Origin: Paracyclopina nana
Lineage: Eukaryota; Arthropoda; Copepoda; Cyclopoida; Cyclopettidae
NCBI GenBank assembly: GCA_019096065.1
Contig: JAGUCH010000008.1
Coordinates: 2,237,001 to 2,301,000, forward strand
Direction: 5' to 3'
DNA length: 64,000 nucleotides
The first letter of the stretch is position 1, and the number at the start of each line of letters is the position of its first letter. Shown piece after piece: positions 10,786 through 22,052 of this stretch. The notes beneath the pieces are model-generated. The model saw only the letters and a list, made by a program, of their open reading frames with translations. It did no database searches and was not told where the DNA came from. Made by a program: the position numbers and the translations under genes.

Positions 10786-13014
10786 TTAGTTTGAGAACAT
10801 GAAAATCAGTTCTACGACAGCTTTCAATGAAACTTTTGCTGACAATTCATAAAACTCTTCAAGGCTATTAGATCGTTCGTGGAACAAGCATTTGGTACAC
10901 TCAAGGAGAAGCTTTTTGCACTGTTTCAGCTTGTCGACAAATTCTTTTTGCGATATTTGGCCTCTCTCGATTTGCCTTTTTGCAATGAAATATTCACTCT
11001 CTTGCAGCTCAAACAATAGTCCTCCTCTCTGCTTAGAAAATCCTGGTGCAATGATGTTGAACACGTCCAAATTTTCCTTAGCCAAACTCCTCTTCCATTC
11101 CAATTTTTCATCCAGGATTGACTCCAATGGCACACCAGCTTGTCTGGTCATGATAGGTATAATCCTTGCTCTTAACTCCGTACACAAAGCGTGGTTTTTA
11201 TGCAAACTACAAAATGCAATTGTTGGGAATATTTTGTATGGCATTTCTACGTTCTTTCTACGTACCTTTGCCGGCAGGTTTGGAGCAGTTGAAGGTTGGC
11301 CTCAAGGTTGCTTCTGTCCAGGCTTTCCACTTGATTGGTCAAGCCTAAGATGAGCCTTTGAATGTCTTGAGAAGGCTGAGCAAGGCCACACGCTTGGCAT
11401 CTCCAAGTAGCCTTGTCTTCTCTAAGCTCAAGTGGATTTTCTTGCAGCAAAAAGCCTCTTGGGCAGGCCAAGCAAAGTAAGGCACTAGTAAAAGCCCCCA
11501 GCTCACATGGATCAGCACATCTGGAGCAATTGCAGTCGAAATGCCAGCCCTCCCTCAAGGAATTTCTTCTTGCCCTAAAAATAACAAAAAATCGGACTCC
11601 TTAAAAGCCAAAACTTTAAAAGATACTCATACATTACAGCTAAATTTGTAAGATTTTTACGTTCACTTTTTTGATGTATGACTTCTTAAGAAAGCATCTT
11701 AATAATTTTTGTTACCTAGTGGCAGTGTGGGGCCAAATGTAAGTGGTCAAGATTTCTTGGCCTTTAGCTATGAAAACATTGGCTCTGCAGGTGTTCAAAT
11801 AGGGTTCATTCTTTTGCATTATTTGCCTGGAATTGACAATGCATTGGTGTGAAAGCAAAGCAACCATCGGAAAAACGCCCTTGAAGCTGATGCCATGTCT
11901 GCTCCCTATCTCGTGAGCATTTGTATCCATAATTCCAACAATTCTCAATATCTCCTCTTCTGTGGTTTCAATTTTTTTATCCAGGCCTTCAGCAAAAATT
12001 AAAGTTGCACTACTTGCCGAAATACATTTTGGCTCAATTACCTAAGATGAAGTCGACTATATTGGTTTTAACTCCAGCCCAGTAATCAGGGAAGGAAATC
12101 CGCTCTTTTTTGTGGTCCATTAGCTTGTCCAAAAGTGCAAATTTCTCCGGCTGCTTCAGTTTAAGGATGATTATTTTCAGCGGTACAATGGCTGAATAGA
12201 TGGGATGTATTTGATCAAACGTCGAGATTGCAGATCCACGATCCTTTAAATATTCACACACTGCGAGATGTTCAGCCCCGGTTTGGCAACACTCAGCGGA
12301 ACAAAGCGGAAATTTGCATACCGAGCATCGAATATGGGACTTTTCATCCAGCTAAAGAAAGGCACAAAAAGCTGTAAACACTCGAAAGCACCAAGAGTGG
12401 CTCATAAATATCCATCCTCCAATAGCCGATACAATACTATATGAACATTATAAAAAGAAAAGTATTCAGAAAAAGCGAGTTTGGTACTCTAAATAAAAGC
12501 CTGCCGCTCTTTGTGGATTCCAGTTTTTAACTGAAGTTTCTTGGCACATTTCGCATACAATTTTGAATGGATACATTCTGTATGCCAAATGACTTTTGCA
12601 TAAAAAATGGCTTTACTTGATTTTTCCCTAAAAGAACAAAAAGTTCAGTTTTTTACCTTTCCATGGCAATTGAGACAAGCTGGTAGCGATTCAGCAGAAG
12701 CTCCTACAACAATTGCTTGATCTTGAAAAATGGTTTCTCCTGGATAAATATCTCTGCTGGCCACCATAAATCTGCCATGAAACAAGTTTTTACTTTACAA
12801 AAACAGCCAAAATATTCACGCTTTTCAATTCAACATGCCTGCCAACATTTTCAGAAGATTGGATGATGAAAGGATTGCAAGCCCCGCTTGACCTATGGAG
12901 GTCCAAGTGAGCTTGGCAGCAAAAGAAGGCTGCATTGTCTTCAGTGCAATGGGGACACTTGTCTTGAGCGGATTCCCCACAAAAGAAGCAATAGTTATTA
13001 CTGTTGTTGCTCAT
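10786..13014 (-). CDS. SmydA: SmydA-type SET and MYND domain protein
   Basis: This is a six-exon gene on the minus strand: 12839-13014, 12657-12771, 12042-12351, 11716-11986, 11266-11574 and 10786-11206, giving 533 aa with every junction in frame. The order is a MYND zinc finger (CFFCGE...CPHC, residues 9-46), the split-SET start (GRFMVASRDIYPGE), a second Cys cluster, the SET core with LSHQCIVNSR and ILTTYIWP, then the post-SET CNCSRCADPCELG and a helical C-terminal part. This is the layout of the arthropod SmydA class of putative lysine methyltransferases; catalytic activity is not assured, because the usual NHSC core reads SHQC. Exon 1 to 2 uses a GC-AG intron (CAG|GCATGT): continuation VGR-FMVASR is seamless only with that donor. 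Introns are short (59-67 bp) to moderate. A poly(A) signal lies about 50 bp past the stop (AATAAA on the minus strand near 10728). Confidence 0.88.
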
Positions 13015-13196
13015 GGCGGAGGATTTTTGAACTAAATTTCGAATCTAGTGCCAATTTTGCACTTGATGCTTTCTCGTAACACTAGAAATTCTACCTGCTG
13101 GAAAAATTCTTTCTTGGGGGCCGAGCGCGCGCACAAAGCGACACCATAATAAAAACAACCGCTAGCATTAAAAGATGCAGTCTTTTGTTTATTTGC

Positions 13197-13877
13197 TCAT
13201 TTTGCGCCGCCCAACTGGTTAAACGCTGATCGCCTTTTTTTCCTGTAGCTCCGCGTTTTGCCCGATTTTCTGCCAAAATGTTGAGTTCTTGGCTGGTTTG
13301 TGTAATGCCTTTGGTGACCTTCTCTGAGAATGTTTTCGTTCACTTTGAATTGTTCTTGACCGGTTAACATTCTAAGGGCTCTGGGAATACCCTTTGAGAT
13401 TAACCAGCCCAACTCTGTTGCCACATGCTCAAACATTTTCATCGGTCCTGAGAAAATGGCAAATCTCATATTGAGCGGAGCTTTGTTAGGATCTTTGTAA
13501 GGGCAAGGCTGAACTGGGTAGTAAGGGTTCATATCTGAAGACCAGTTGTTGGACTCAACCAGTTTGTTTACCCATAAGAAGGGGGTGCAAGGGGGTAAAG
13601 GGGCCACCACCGAGCCCATCAACCATGAAAATGCCAAGCATATCTGAAAAAAAAATGTTTTTACAACTCAACAGAATTTTTCAAAAACTGACTATATTTT
13701 ATCAACCATCTTGAATTCGGTGCTGTTTTACTTCCACGCCCAAGTTTCCTTTAAGATGTAAAATGAGATATTTGAAGACGCCAACTTTAAAAATCAGTCA
13801 GGCAGAAAAAGTTGCATATAAGAAGGTGTTTGCTTTACCTTAAAGAGTGACCAAAATGAAGCTATTTTGCAATCCAT
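13197..13877 (-). CDS. secreted protein of unknown family, two exons
   Basis: Exons 13839-13877 and 13197-13643 join in phase 0 to give 161 aa. The first exon supplies the ATG (MDCKIASFWSLFK) and the second continues ICLAFSWLMGSVVA, together forming one signal peptide that neither exon has alone; this is the main evidence for the model. The donor is AAG|GTAAAG and the acceptor is a long T-run ending cag. The mature protein has few cysteines, a central stretch reading FSGPMKMFEHVATELGWLIS, and a very basic C-terminus with RKSGKTRSYRKKRR, which could be a furin-type cleavage area. AATAAA follows the stop within a few bases. I do not recognise the family. It lies 182 bp upstream of SmydA on the same strand. 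Confidence 0.58.
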
Positions 13878-14324
13878 CACCTAGGGCACTTTTTAAAAAG
13901 GGTAGGTTAGTAACTGTGCGAGTTCATAGCCCACGGTGCAACTTCATGCGGTTGATGAGCAACTGGAATTGCTCTAATGCGTCAACAGCAACAAGAAGAA
14001 GAGCGTACAGGTGCGCGCGTACGCACGTGGTTACATAACAACAACAACGTTGCTACTTCTGTACATGATTCACTGCTTTTATTTTTCCAATTTGTGGCCG
14101 CCACATTTTTCTTTATGCCTGACTAATTATTGCATTTATAATATGTAAAGCTCTGAAATAAAAAAAATCGAAAACTGTTTTAATGCTGTTTTTTCAGAAG
14201 CTAAATGCTCTTTTAAATTGTTGGAATGTGTCCATGCAAGTGTGAAAATGGTGGTGGAAAAAAGTATCCTTTTGTGTACAGTTGTGGTGTAACAAAACTA
14301 TCCCAAGTTCATCTTTACTTCCTC
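13878..14324. other. intergenic, left flank of the palindrome
   Basis: No gene seen. A short stretch 14021-14037 carries alternating gcgcgc/gtacgcacgtg words. It ends at the TTAA where the large palindromic element starts. Confidence 0.45.
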
Positions 14325-14328
14325 TTAA

Positions 14329-14935
14329 CAGCTCCTGACTGTAAGCCACAAGCAATCCTGATACAAGGTTTCGGATTCGAAAATCAGTTTTTTGGCCCAA
14401 ACCCCTTGCAATAGTGTGAAAAATTGGAAAATTAAGTTTCATGACCACTGGACCACTCTAGGGTGGTCAAGTGGTGCGGTAAGCAAAATGCTGTTTAGAT
14501 TAAGGCAAAAATGAATGGGGGCATAGCTGGAGGTGTGGGTATGGCCAGATATCAACTATACCCTAATTATCTAGGCCCTGGGGGGGTCTCTAGGTGTCAG
14601 GGAAAAAAAGTTAAAAAACGTAAACAAACTAGTTGAAAAATGGCCAAAATTCACTTTTTCGGACCCTACTTTGAGGGCATTTTCCTCCCATGTCAGTGGA
14701 TGGATTTTTGATTTTTCAACTCTGGATGAAAGTCAAAGATTGGAACTGTCATTACAAAAAAGAAAATTCATTATATGTCTGCAGATGGAGCTCCTGGAGC
14801 GATTCAAAAATACACATTTTTAACAAAAATGACTTTACAGTAAAACAGATAAAACTGACAAGCGGAAGTGAAGTCAAATACAAAAATTTTTTTATCATCA
14901 CAAACATGTCAGTGCACACCCAGAGGCTTGTCCCA
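14329..14935 (+). repeat. left outer arm of the palindrome
   Basis: AT-rich arm, matched in inverse by 18190-18815. It contains a local hairpin at 14445-14474 (CCACTGGACCAC / GTGGTCAAGTGG around CTCTAGG) and, at 14690, the word CCCATGTCAGTGGATG, which is also the start of each tandem unit. This suggests the internal array grew out of arm sequence. Confidence 0.8.
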
Positions 14936-17046
14936 AACAAAAAAATTCAGGATATATAGGCCCTGCCCCTGGCCAGGAGCCTGGGCAGTCCCATTTATTC
15001 TCTGCTGTAACAGCTACATAGGCCAACAGGGAGCCCTTGGCTCCCATGTCAGTGGATGAAAGTGTCCTTTTTTGGCCTCCTGAGGTCTGTGCTGACCTGG
15101 AGGCTTGGTCCAAGCAAAAAAATTCAGGGTACATTGGCCCTGGCCTGGAGCCTGGGCGGTACCGGTTATACACTCTGCTGCAGCAGCTACATAGGCCAAC
15201 AGGGAGCCCCTGGCTCCCATGTCAGTGGATGAAAGTGTCCTTTTTCAGCCTCCTGAGGTCTGTGCTGACCTGGAGGCTTGGGCCAAGCAAAATGATTCAG
15301 GGTACATTGGCCCTGGCCCGGAGCCAGGGCGGTACTGGTTATGCTCTGCTGCAGCAGCTACATAGGCCAACAGGGAGCCCCTGGCTCCCATGTCAGTGGA
15401 TGAAAGTGTCCTTTTTCAGCCTCCTGAGGTCTGTGCTGACCTGGAGGCTTGGTCCAAGCAAAAAAATTCAGGATACATTGGCCCCGGCCTGGAGCCAGGG
15501 CGGTACCGGTTATACACTCTGCTGCAGCAGCTACATAGGCCAACAGGGAGCTCCCATGTCAGTGGATGAAAGTGTCCTTTTTCAGCCTCCTGAGGTCTGT
15601 GCTGACCTGGAGGCTTGGTCCAAGCAAAAAAATTCAGGATACATTGGCCCTGGCCTGGAGCCAGGGCGGTACCGGTTATACACTCTGCTGCAGCAGCTAC
15701 ATAGGCCAACAGGGAGCTCCCATGTCAGTGGATGAAAGTGTCCTTTTTCAGCCTCCTGAGGTCTGTGCTGACCTGGAGGCTTGGTCCAAGCGACAAAATT
15801 CAGGGTACATTGGCCCTGGCCAGGAGCCAGGGCGGTACTGGTTATGCTCTGCTGCAGCAGCTACATAGGCCAACAGGGAGCTCCCATGTCAGTGGATGAA
15901 AGTGTCCTTTTTCAGCCTCCTGAGGTCTGTGCTGACCTGGAGGCTTGGTCCAAGCAACAAAATTCAGGGTACATTGGCCCTGGCCAGGAGCCAGGGCGGT
16001 ACCGTTTATGCTCTACTGCAGCAGCTTTATAGGCCAACAGGTAGCCCCTGGCTCCCATGTCAGTGGATGAAAGTGTCCTTTTTTGGCCTCCTGAGGTCTG
16101 TGCTGACCTGGAGGCTTGGTCCAAGCAAAAAAATTCAGGGTACATTGGCCCTGGCCTGGAGCCTGGGCGGTACCGGTTATACACTCTGCTGCAGCAGCTA
16201 CATAGGCCAACAGGGAGCCCATGGCTCCCATGTCAGTGGATGAAAGTGTCCTTTTTCAGCCTCCTGAGGTCTGTGCTGACCTGGAGGCTTGGTCCAAGCA
16301 AAAAAATTCAGGGTACATTGGCCCTGGCCTGGAGCCTGGGCGGTACCGGTTATACACTCTGCTGCAGCAGCTACATAGGCCAACAGGGAGCCCCTGGCTC
16401 CCATGTCAGTGGATGAAAGTGTCCTTTTTCAGCCTCCTGAGGTCTGTGCTGACCTGGAGGCTTGGTCCAAGCAAAAAAATTCAGGGTACATTGGCCCTGG
16501 CCCGGAGCCAGGGCGGTACCGGTTATACTCTGCTGCAGCAGCTTCATAGGCCAACAGGGAGCTCCCATGTCAGTGGATGAAAGTGTCCTTTTTCAGCCTC
16601 CTGAGGTCTGTGCTGACCTGGAGGCTTGGTCCAAGCGACAAAATTCAGGGTACATTGGCCCTGGCCAGGAGCCAGGGCGGTACTGGTTATGCTCTGCTGC
16701 AGCAGCTACATAGGCCAACAGGGAGCCCCTGGCTCCCATGTCAGTGGATGAAAGTGTCCTTTTTCAGCCTCCTGAGGTCTGTGCTGACCTGGAGGCTTGG
16801 GCCAAGCAAATGATTCAGGGTACATTGGCCTGGCCCTGAGCCAGGGCGGTACCGGTTATACTCTGCTGCAGCAGCTTCATAGGCCAACAGGGAGCCCCTG
16901 GCACCCATGTCAGTGGATGAAAGTGTCCTTTTTCAGCCTCCTGAGGTCTGTGCTGACCTGGAGGCTTGGTCCAAGCAAAAAAATTCAGGGTACATTGGCC
17001 CTGGCCTGGAGCCTGGGCGGTACCGGTTATACACTCTGCTGCAGCT
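14936..17046 (+). repeat. tandem array, 12 units of 164-173 bp, forward
   Basis: The word ATGTCAGTGGATGAAAG recurs near 15046, 15219, 15390, 15556, 15722, 15886, 16057, 16230, 16403, 16567, 16738 and 16907. Units are GC-rich compared with their surroundings and differ mainly by the presence or absence of a 7-bp CCCCTGG segment and by tatacactct versus tatgctct. Each unit carries CTGCTGCAGCAG, itself a palindrome. The array stops at the axis near 17046, inside a unit. Confidence 0.88.
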
Positions 17047-18189
17047 CCGGGCCAGGGCCAATGTACCCTGAATTTTTTTGCCAGGGGCTCCCTGTTGGCC
17101 TATGTAGCTGCTGCAGCAGAGCATAACCAGTACCGCCCTGGCTCCAGGCCAGGGCCAATGTACCCTGAATCATTTTGCTTGGCCCAAGCCTCCAGGTCAG
17201 CACAGACCTCAGGAGGCTGAAAAAGGACACTTTCATCCACTGACATGGGAGCCAGGGGCTCCCTGTTGGCCTATGTAGCTGCTGCAGCAGAGCATAACCA
17301 GTACCGCCCTGGCTCCGGGCCAGGGCCAATGTACCCTGAATCATTTTGCTTGGCCCAAGCCTCCAGATCAGCACAGACCTCAGGAGGCTGAAAAAGGACA
17401 CTTTCATCCACTGACATGGGAGCCAGGGGCTCCCTGTTGGCCTATGAAGCTGCTGCAGCAGAGTGTATAACTGGTACCGCCCAGGCTCCAGGCCAGGGCC
17501 AATGTACCCTGAATTTTTTTGCTTGGACCAAGCCTCCAGGTCAGCACAGACCTCAGGAGGCTGAAAAAGGACACTTTCATCCACTGACATGGGAGCCAGG
17601 GGCTCCCTGTTGGCCTATGTAGCTGCTGCAGCAGAGCATAACCAGTACCGCCCTGGCTCCTGGCCAGGGCCAATGTACCCTGAATTTTGTCGCTTGGACC
17701 AAGCCTCCAGGTCAGCACAGACCTCAGGAGGCTGAAAAAGGACACTTTCATCCACTGACATGGGAGCCAGGGGCTCCCTGTTGGCCTATGTAGCTGCTGC
17801 AGCAGAGCATAACCAGTACCGCCCTGGCTCCTGGCCAGGGCCAATGTACCCTGAATTTTGTCGCTTGGACCAAGCCTCCAGGTCAGCACAGACCTCAGGA
17901 GGCTGAAAAAGGACACTTTCATCCACTGACATGGGAGCTCCCTGTTGGCCTATGTAGCTGCTGCAGCAGAGTGTATAACCGGTACCGCCCAGGCTCCAGG
18001 CCAGGGCCAATGTACCCTGAATTTTTTTGCTTGGACCAAGCCTCCAGGTCAGCACAGACCTCAGGAGGCCAAAAAAGGACACTTTCATCCACTGACATGG
18101 GAGCCAAGGGCTCCCTGTTGGCCTATGTAGCTGTTACAGCAGAGAATAAATGGGACTGCCCAGGCTCCTGGCCAGGGGCAGGGCCTATA
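17047..18189 (-). repeat. tandem array, 6 full units plus a partial, inverted
   Basis: The same unit runs in reverse orientation: the complement of the marker word lies near 17243, 17413, 17586, 17757, 17928 and 18093. A truncated unit at the axis (17047-17110) has lost the middle of the repeat. The two arrays therefore differ in length by about six units even though the outer arms are near-identical. Confidence 0.87.
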
Positions 18190-18815
18190 TATCCTGAATT
18201 TTTTTGTTTGGGACAAGCCTCTGGGTGTGCACTGACATGTTTGTGATGATAAAAAAATTTTTGTATTTGACTTCACTTCCGCTTGTCAGTTTTATCTGTT
18301 TTACTGTAAAGTCATTTTTGTTAAAAATGTGTATTTTTGAATCGCTCCAGGAGCTCCATCTGCAGACATATAATGAATTTTCTTTTTTGTAATGACAGTT
18401 CCAATCTTTGACTTTCATCCAGAGTTGAAAAATCAAAAATCCATCCACTGACATGGGAGGAAAATGCCCTCAAAGTAGGGTCCGAAAAAGTGAATTTTGG
18501 CCATTTTTCAACTAGTTTGTTTACGTTTTTTAACTTTTTTTCCCTGACACCTAGAGACCCCCCCAGGGCCTAGATAATTAGGGTATAGTTGATATCTGGC
18601 CATACCCACACCTCCAGCTATGCCCCCATTCATTTTTGCCTTAATCTAAACAGCATTTTGCTTACCGCACCACTTGACCACCCTAGAGTGGTCCAGTGGT
18701 CATGAAACTTAATTTTCCAATTTTTCACACTATTGCAAGGGTTTTGGGCCAAAAAACTGATTTTCGAATCCGAAACCTTGTATCAGGATTGCTTGTGGCT
18801 TACAGTCAGGAGCTG
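18190..18815 (-). repeat. right outer arm of the palindrome
   Basis: Inverted copy of 14329-14935, ending at TTAA (18816-18819). The only difference found by eye is CCCAAACCCC on the left arm versus CCCAAAACCC here. Confidence 0.8.
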
Positions 18816-18819
18816 TTAA

Positions 18820-19929
18820 CAAAGGTAACAACAACATTTCTGTTTGTGCGCCGAGCCTAACTATTTGGGGTTAATTGACAAAAAAATACCAAGGTAGCAT
18901 AGGCCTGGTTAAGTTCAACAACATGCATCAGTCCACTGTGTTTTTATGGGTAGGAGTGGCCCTGAAAGTGCACCAACAGCCCTCAATTTCAGGCATATCA
19001 AAATTGGCACATAAGACTTTTTGATGATGTTCTGAATCACGCATGAAAAAGAAGGAACTCACATGCAAAATACGGAAATTGTCACATCATCCAATCATCT
19101 TCACTTGTACCAATTCTTGAGTAGTAATCATGCACAGTGGCTCAATTTTTTCAGAGCACAAAAAAACAAAGCACAATGACTTTTTCAGCTTCAACGGTGA
19201 TTTTAGTGTAATGATACTAGGTAAATGGAATGGATTTATTAGCTGATATACGAATTTTTTGTCTCCAACAAAGTGTAATTTGGCAACTCATTTAGGCTCT
19301 CACAGCATTTAAAGACTTATGCATGTTATACTTTGGTACATTCTTCTAAGCTGCAGAGTTCATAAAGTTCACGTGGTGGCTCCTCTAATATCCTCAATGC
19401 ACAGAGGAGAATTTCAATAAAAAAACGCACATTTTGTGTTTTACATAAAATCCACTGATTCTTACCTACAATTTCTTTAAAAGCTCTATAAAGAATGTGG
19501 AAAAAAACTTTTTTGCTTCCTGTTTCCCACTGTGAGGCAAGCACTCCATGATCCAAGTTTGGTTCTCAAATTATCGCTTATTTAGGAGTGGCGCTCTTTC
19601 TATTTGGCCAAGACACAAAAGATTTATCACGCATGTGTGACAAAATGATCCTATAGTTTATTATGCGCGTACACATTTCAAAAACGTGAAATAAAATCAC
19701 GGTCACTAATAAAATCACACGTACCAATCAGTACACAGTGGATTATCTAGCAACTTTTTTCGCGCTTCACCAGCTCAACCATGTAAAAATACGCTGTATA
19801 GTTCAGTTGTTTGTAGAGCGGAAAAATATAAATTAGGGACGATAAATATACTGTGAAAACCCGAGCAAAACTCTTCTGGCCAGTGCGCCAACGTATTGGG
19901 TATGCAATTTCGAGCTGAGTCACCAAACT
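18820..19929. other. non-coding, right flank of the palindrome
   Basis: No supported gene. A 76-codon minus-strand frame at 19326-19556 has no domain or splice context. Confidence 0.45.
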
Positions 19930-20165
19930 GAATTGTCAGACGATGAAATAGTAGCTTTTCAGCTTATAAATGAAACCTACTGTGCAAAAGAGATAGCATA
20001 GTACATGAAATGGATCGAAAAAAGAAATATCCATTCATCCATGATTTATCGAGCAAGGTTTTCTGAGCGTATAGTATAGGCATAATAAAAGGCCGGAACA
20101 TCTCATCCACTCTCCCGGGGACGACCAAAAATAGATTTTCTATCACTGGCTACGATTGTGTAGAA
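19930..20165 (+). pseudogene. decayed Tc1/mariner-like transposase fragment
   Basis: Read from 19930 the plus strand gives ELSDDEIVAFQLINETYC, then AKEIA, a stop, HSSMIYRARFSERI, several stops, then KAGTSHPLSRGRPKI. The order (ELSDDE helix, KEIA, SSMIYR, GRP) recalls the N-terminal helix-turn-helix and GRPR hook of Tc1-type transposases. At least five in-frame stops make it non-functional. No terminal repeats were located. Confidence 0.4.
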
Positions 20166-21099
20166 CACAATTGGCCTCCGAGGCTGGCCAACCAAAGATT
20201 TGCCCATTAAAGAAAGCTCCTTGCTTTTATGCTAACCTATGCAGCATCCATGTTAGAAAGGCCTGAAGCTGGAAAGTAAGTTTTTTTATTGAATGCAGGC
20301 ATATTTGACATTTTAGGACAAATCCGCAAAACAATGCTCAAACATCGCGTACTACTGCACAATATTTCGGAATATGCTTGCTTTGCCCCAATTCCCAGAA
20401 CTCTTGTTGGCATAGAGAAGATCGTTTGTGTTTCTGGTAATGATAATGGTCAGCTTGAAAGCTTTCTCAGCTCGATCAGTCCCACTCAAAAGTTGAGCTA
20501 AGCAATAGCAAGCCCAATTTGGCCAGTGGAGGTAACAAGCACTTTTGGACAGCTTTTTTTCTGGGCGCAAGACTCAGCTTTTTTATTGCTACACATACCT
20601 CAGTATACAGTATAGTATATGCATAAAAGATGAGAGACACACATGTGCCAAAGATCACGTATGCCTTTCATTGAAGCTCATCTGTTTGAGGTGCCAAGGT
20701 TTTTCCGAGATGAAGATCTTTTCTTTAAGAAAGCCCTGATAAATCAGAAAACGGCTGTATTCAGCTGACAGTAGAGTATGTCAAGTCAGCTGAAGTCAGC
20801 TGTCAACTTGTCAAGCCAGCTGTTGTCTGATCTTTTTTGGCCCTTTTGAAAAAGGCTTTTCCCAAGCACATTGTAAGAGAGCAAATTGATGATGGTTGAG
20901 CATAGAAGTGAGAGGGTCTATCCATTATCATTCCCGGTCCATTGCTTAGCTTGGGATATGCAGCTTTTGTACATAAAAGAGCCAATTTGGTTGGGGACTG
21001 CTCAGCAAACCTAATACAACAATCGACTACTTGTGTGTGTCTACCAATTACCAGCCATAAAATGTCCAATATCTGCTTGGTAATTGCATCTTTAATTTT

Positions 21100-21457
21100 C
21101 GAGCTTCTTGAAGAGAAAGCTGTTTGCTCAATGCGGATGTCCCGCATGCAATGCACATGATAAATGGTCCCCTAATAGTGGCGTAAATTGTGAAAGCTGT
21201 GCCGTTGAAACCATAGCAAAAGCAAATTCTAATCCACGCATCAGATTCCATCTTCTTCAAATTCCGTTAAGATGGAACAGCCAGCTTCCTTTGTCAAAAC
21301 TTGGTTTGAAACTCTCCTCCCTGTGCAAAAGCCTAACTTTGTGCAAAAGCCCCAAGATCGGAGTATCCAAGTATATGGCACAGGAGAAAGGCACCAGCGA
21401 AGAAGAAAAAGCACTGTGGGAAAATGCCAACTGGGACGCAAATTGCAAGCCTTGCTG
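21100..21457 (+). pseudogene. Cys-rich SMYD4-like fragment, possible exon or relic
   Basis: An open frame ending at TGA (21456-21458) reads FLKRKLFAQCGCPACNAHDK and then an NCESC pair. A basic helix followed by C-x-C-x2-C and a later C-x2-C is the usual post-SET pattern of SMYD proteins (SMYD4 in particular), but here there is no SET core before it and the rest is not recognisable. It could be a stranded last exon or a relic. The overlapping frames on the other strand are probably shadows. Confidence 0.28.
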
Positions 21458-21749
21458 AACACGAAAAAGGACTCAAAATGAGCCATGGAACCATAAGATT
21501 TAGATCTTATGATTTAGAAAGCAATAGTCACTGAAGGTCACTCAAATTTGTCTGTCCTCTTCCTCAGACCTAGTATCATTGGCGCTTCATACTAGTTATC
21601 ATCCGATGGCATTCGTTCATGCCAATATTGTCCTCGTGTGGCAAATGTGAAAAGTTTTTTTGTGCCATGCTTTCGATAGTTGTGATGTACCTCAGTCAGA
21701 GAGGAGCTCAGATGTGTTTTGAGAGGCGCAATTTCCACTGTGGAAGAAG

Positions 21750-22052
21750 CGGCGGCCTCCACCATGCACACGCATAGATCGCTGAGACCTCCAGTTGGAA
21801 CGATGGAGGCCGAAGAGAAGGACAACTGCGAGTCCGGATGCATTACGCTCCAGCCTCCATCCAGGAAAAGCTCAGCTTCATCGTGGAAATCTCAGCCACT
21901 TGAACCGCTGGATCAGGCCGGCAACTATGACACCACCTGCCACCTTGCCATCCCAGGAACTTCATATCCTGTACCTGATCCGGAAACATCATCCACTGGA
22001 TCACGAAGATGCTCGGCTCGCATGCTGAGCATGAACTTGCAACACACTTTAA
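21750..22052 (+). pseudogene. C2-domain-like fragment with a frameshift
   Basis: One frame reads EGQLRVRMHYAPASIQEKL then SFIVEISAT and a stop; a second frame, offset by one, continues LEPLDQAGNYDTTCHLAIPG. Together these follow the beta1-beta4 order of a synaptotagmin/Munc13-type C2 domain, including the PLD..GN.D calcium-loop spacing. The join needs a frameshift, so it is a pseudogene piece unless there is a sequence error. The second frame ends at a good donor-like site (TTTAAG|GTAATT, 22052). Confidence 0.35.

Larger units (their letters stand above)
14325..18819. mobile_element. 4.5-kb palindromic (foldback) element bounded by TTAA
   Basis: Base pairing between the two ends starts exactly at TTAA (14325-14328 and 18816-18819) and the first element bases are CAGCTCCTGACTGTAAGCC on both ends, read inward. 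TTAA is its own reverse complement, so a TTAA target duplication would extend the inverted match just as seen. TTAA duplications are typical of piggyBac and Kolobok DNA transposons. The outer arms (about 0.6 kb each) are almost identical; I found one substitution by eye in several hundred bases. Inside are two opposed tandem arrays. There is no transposase gene, so it would be non-autonomous. Long open frames across the arrays (up to 232 codons) result from stop-poor repeat units and occur in several frames on both strands, so I do not call them genes. Confidence 0.8.

Noticed and set aside
14194..14448. Minus-strand 84-codon ORF across the left edge of the palindrome
   Set aside because: It spans the element boundary at 14325, so half of it is transposon and half flank.
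15037..18107. Many long open frames (up to 232 codons) across the tandem arrays on both strands
   Set aside because: They arise from a stop-poor repeat unit, occur in several frames and both strands at once, and have no splice or start context.
20803..21156. 117-codon minus-strand ORF
   Set aside because: No recognisable motif. It sits in a region of decayed fragments and overlaps the Cys-rich plus-strand fragment.
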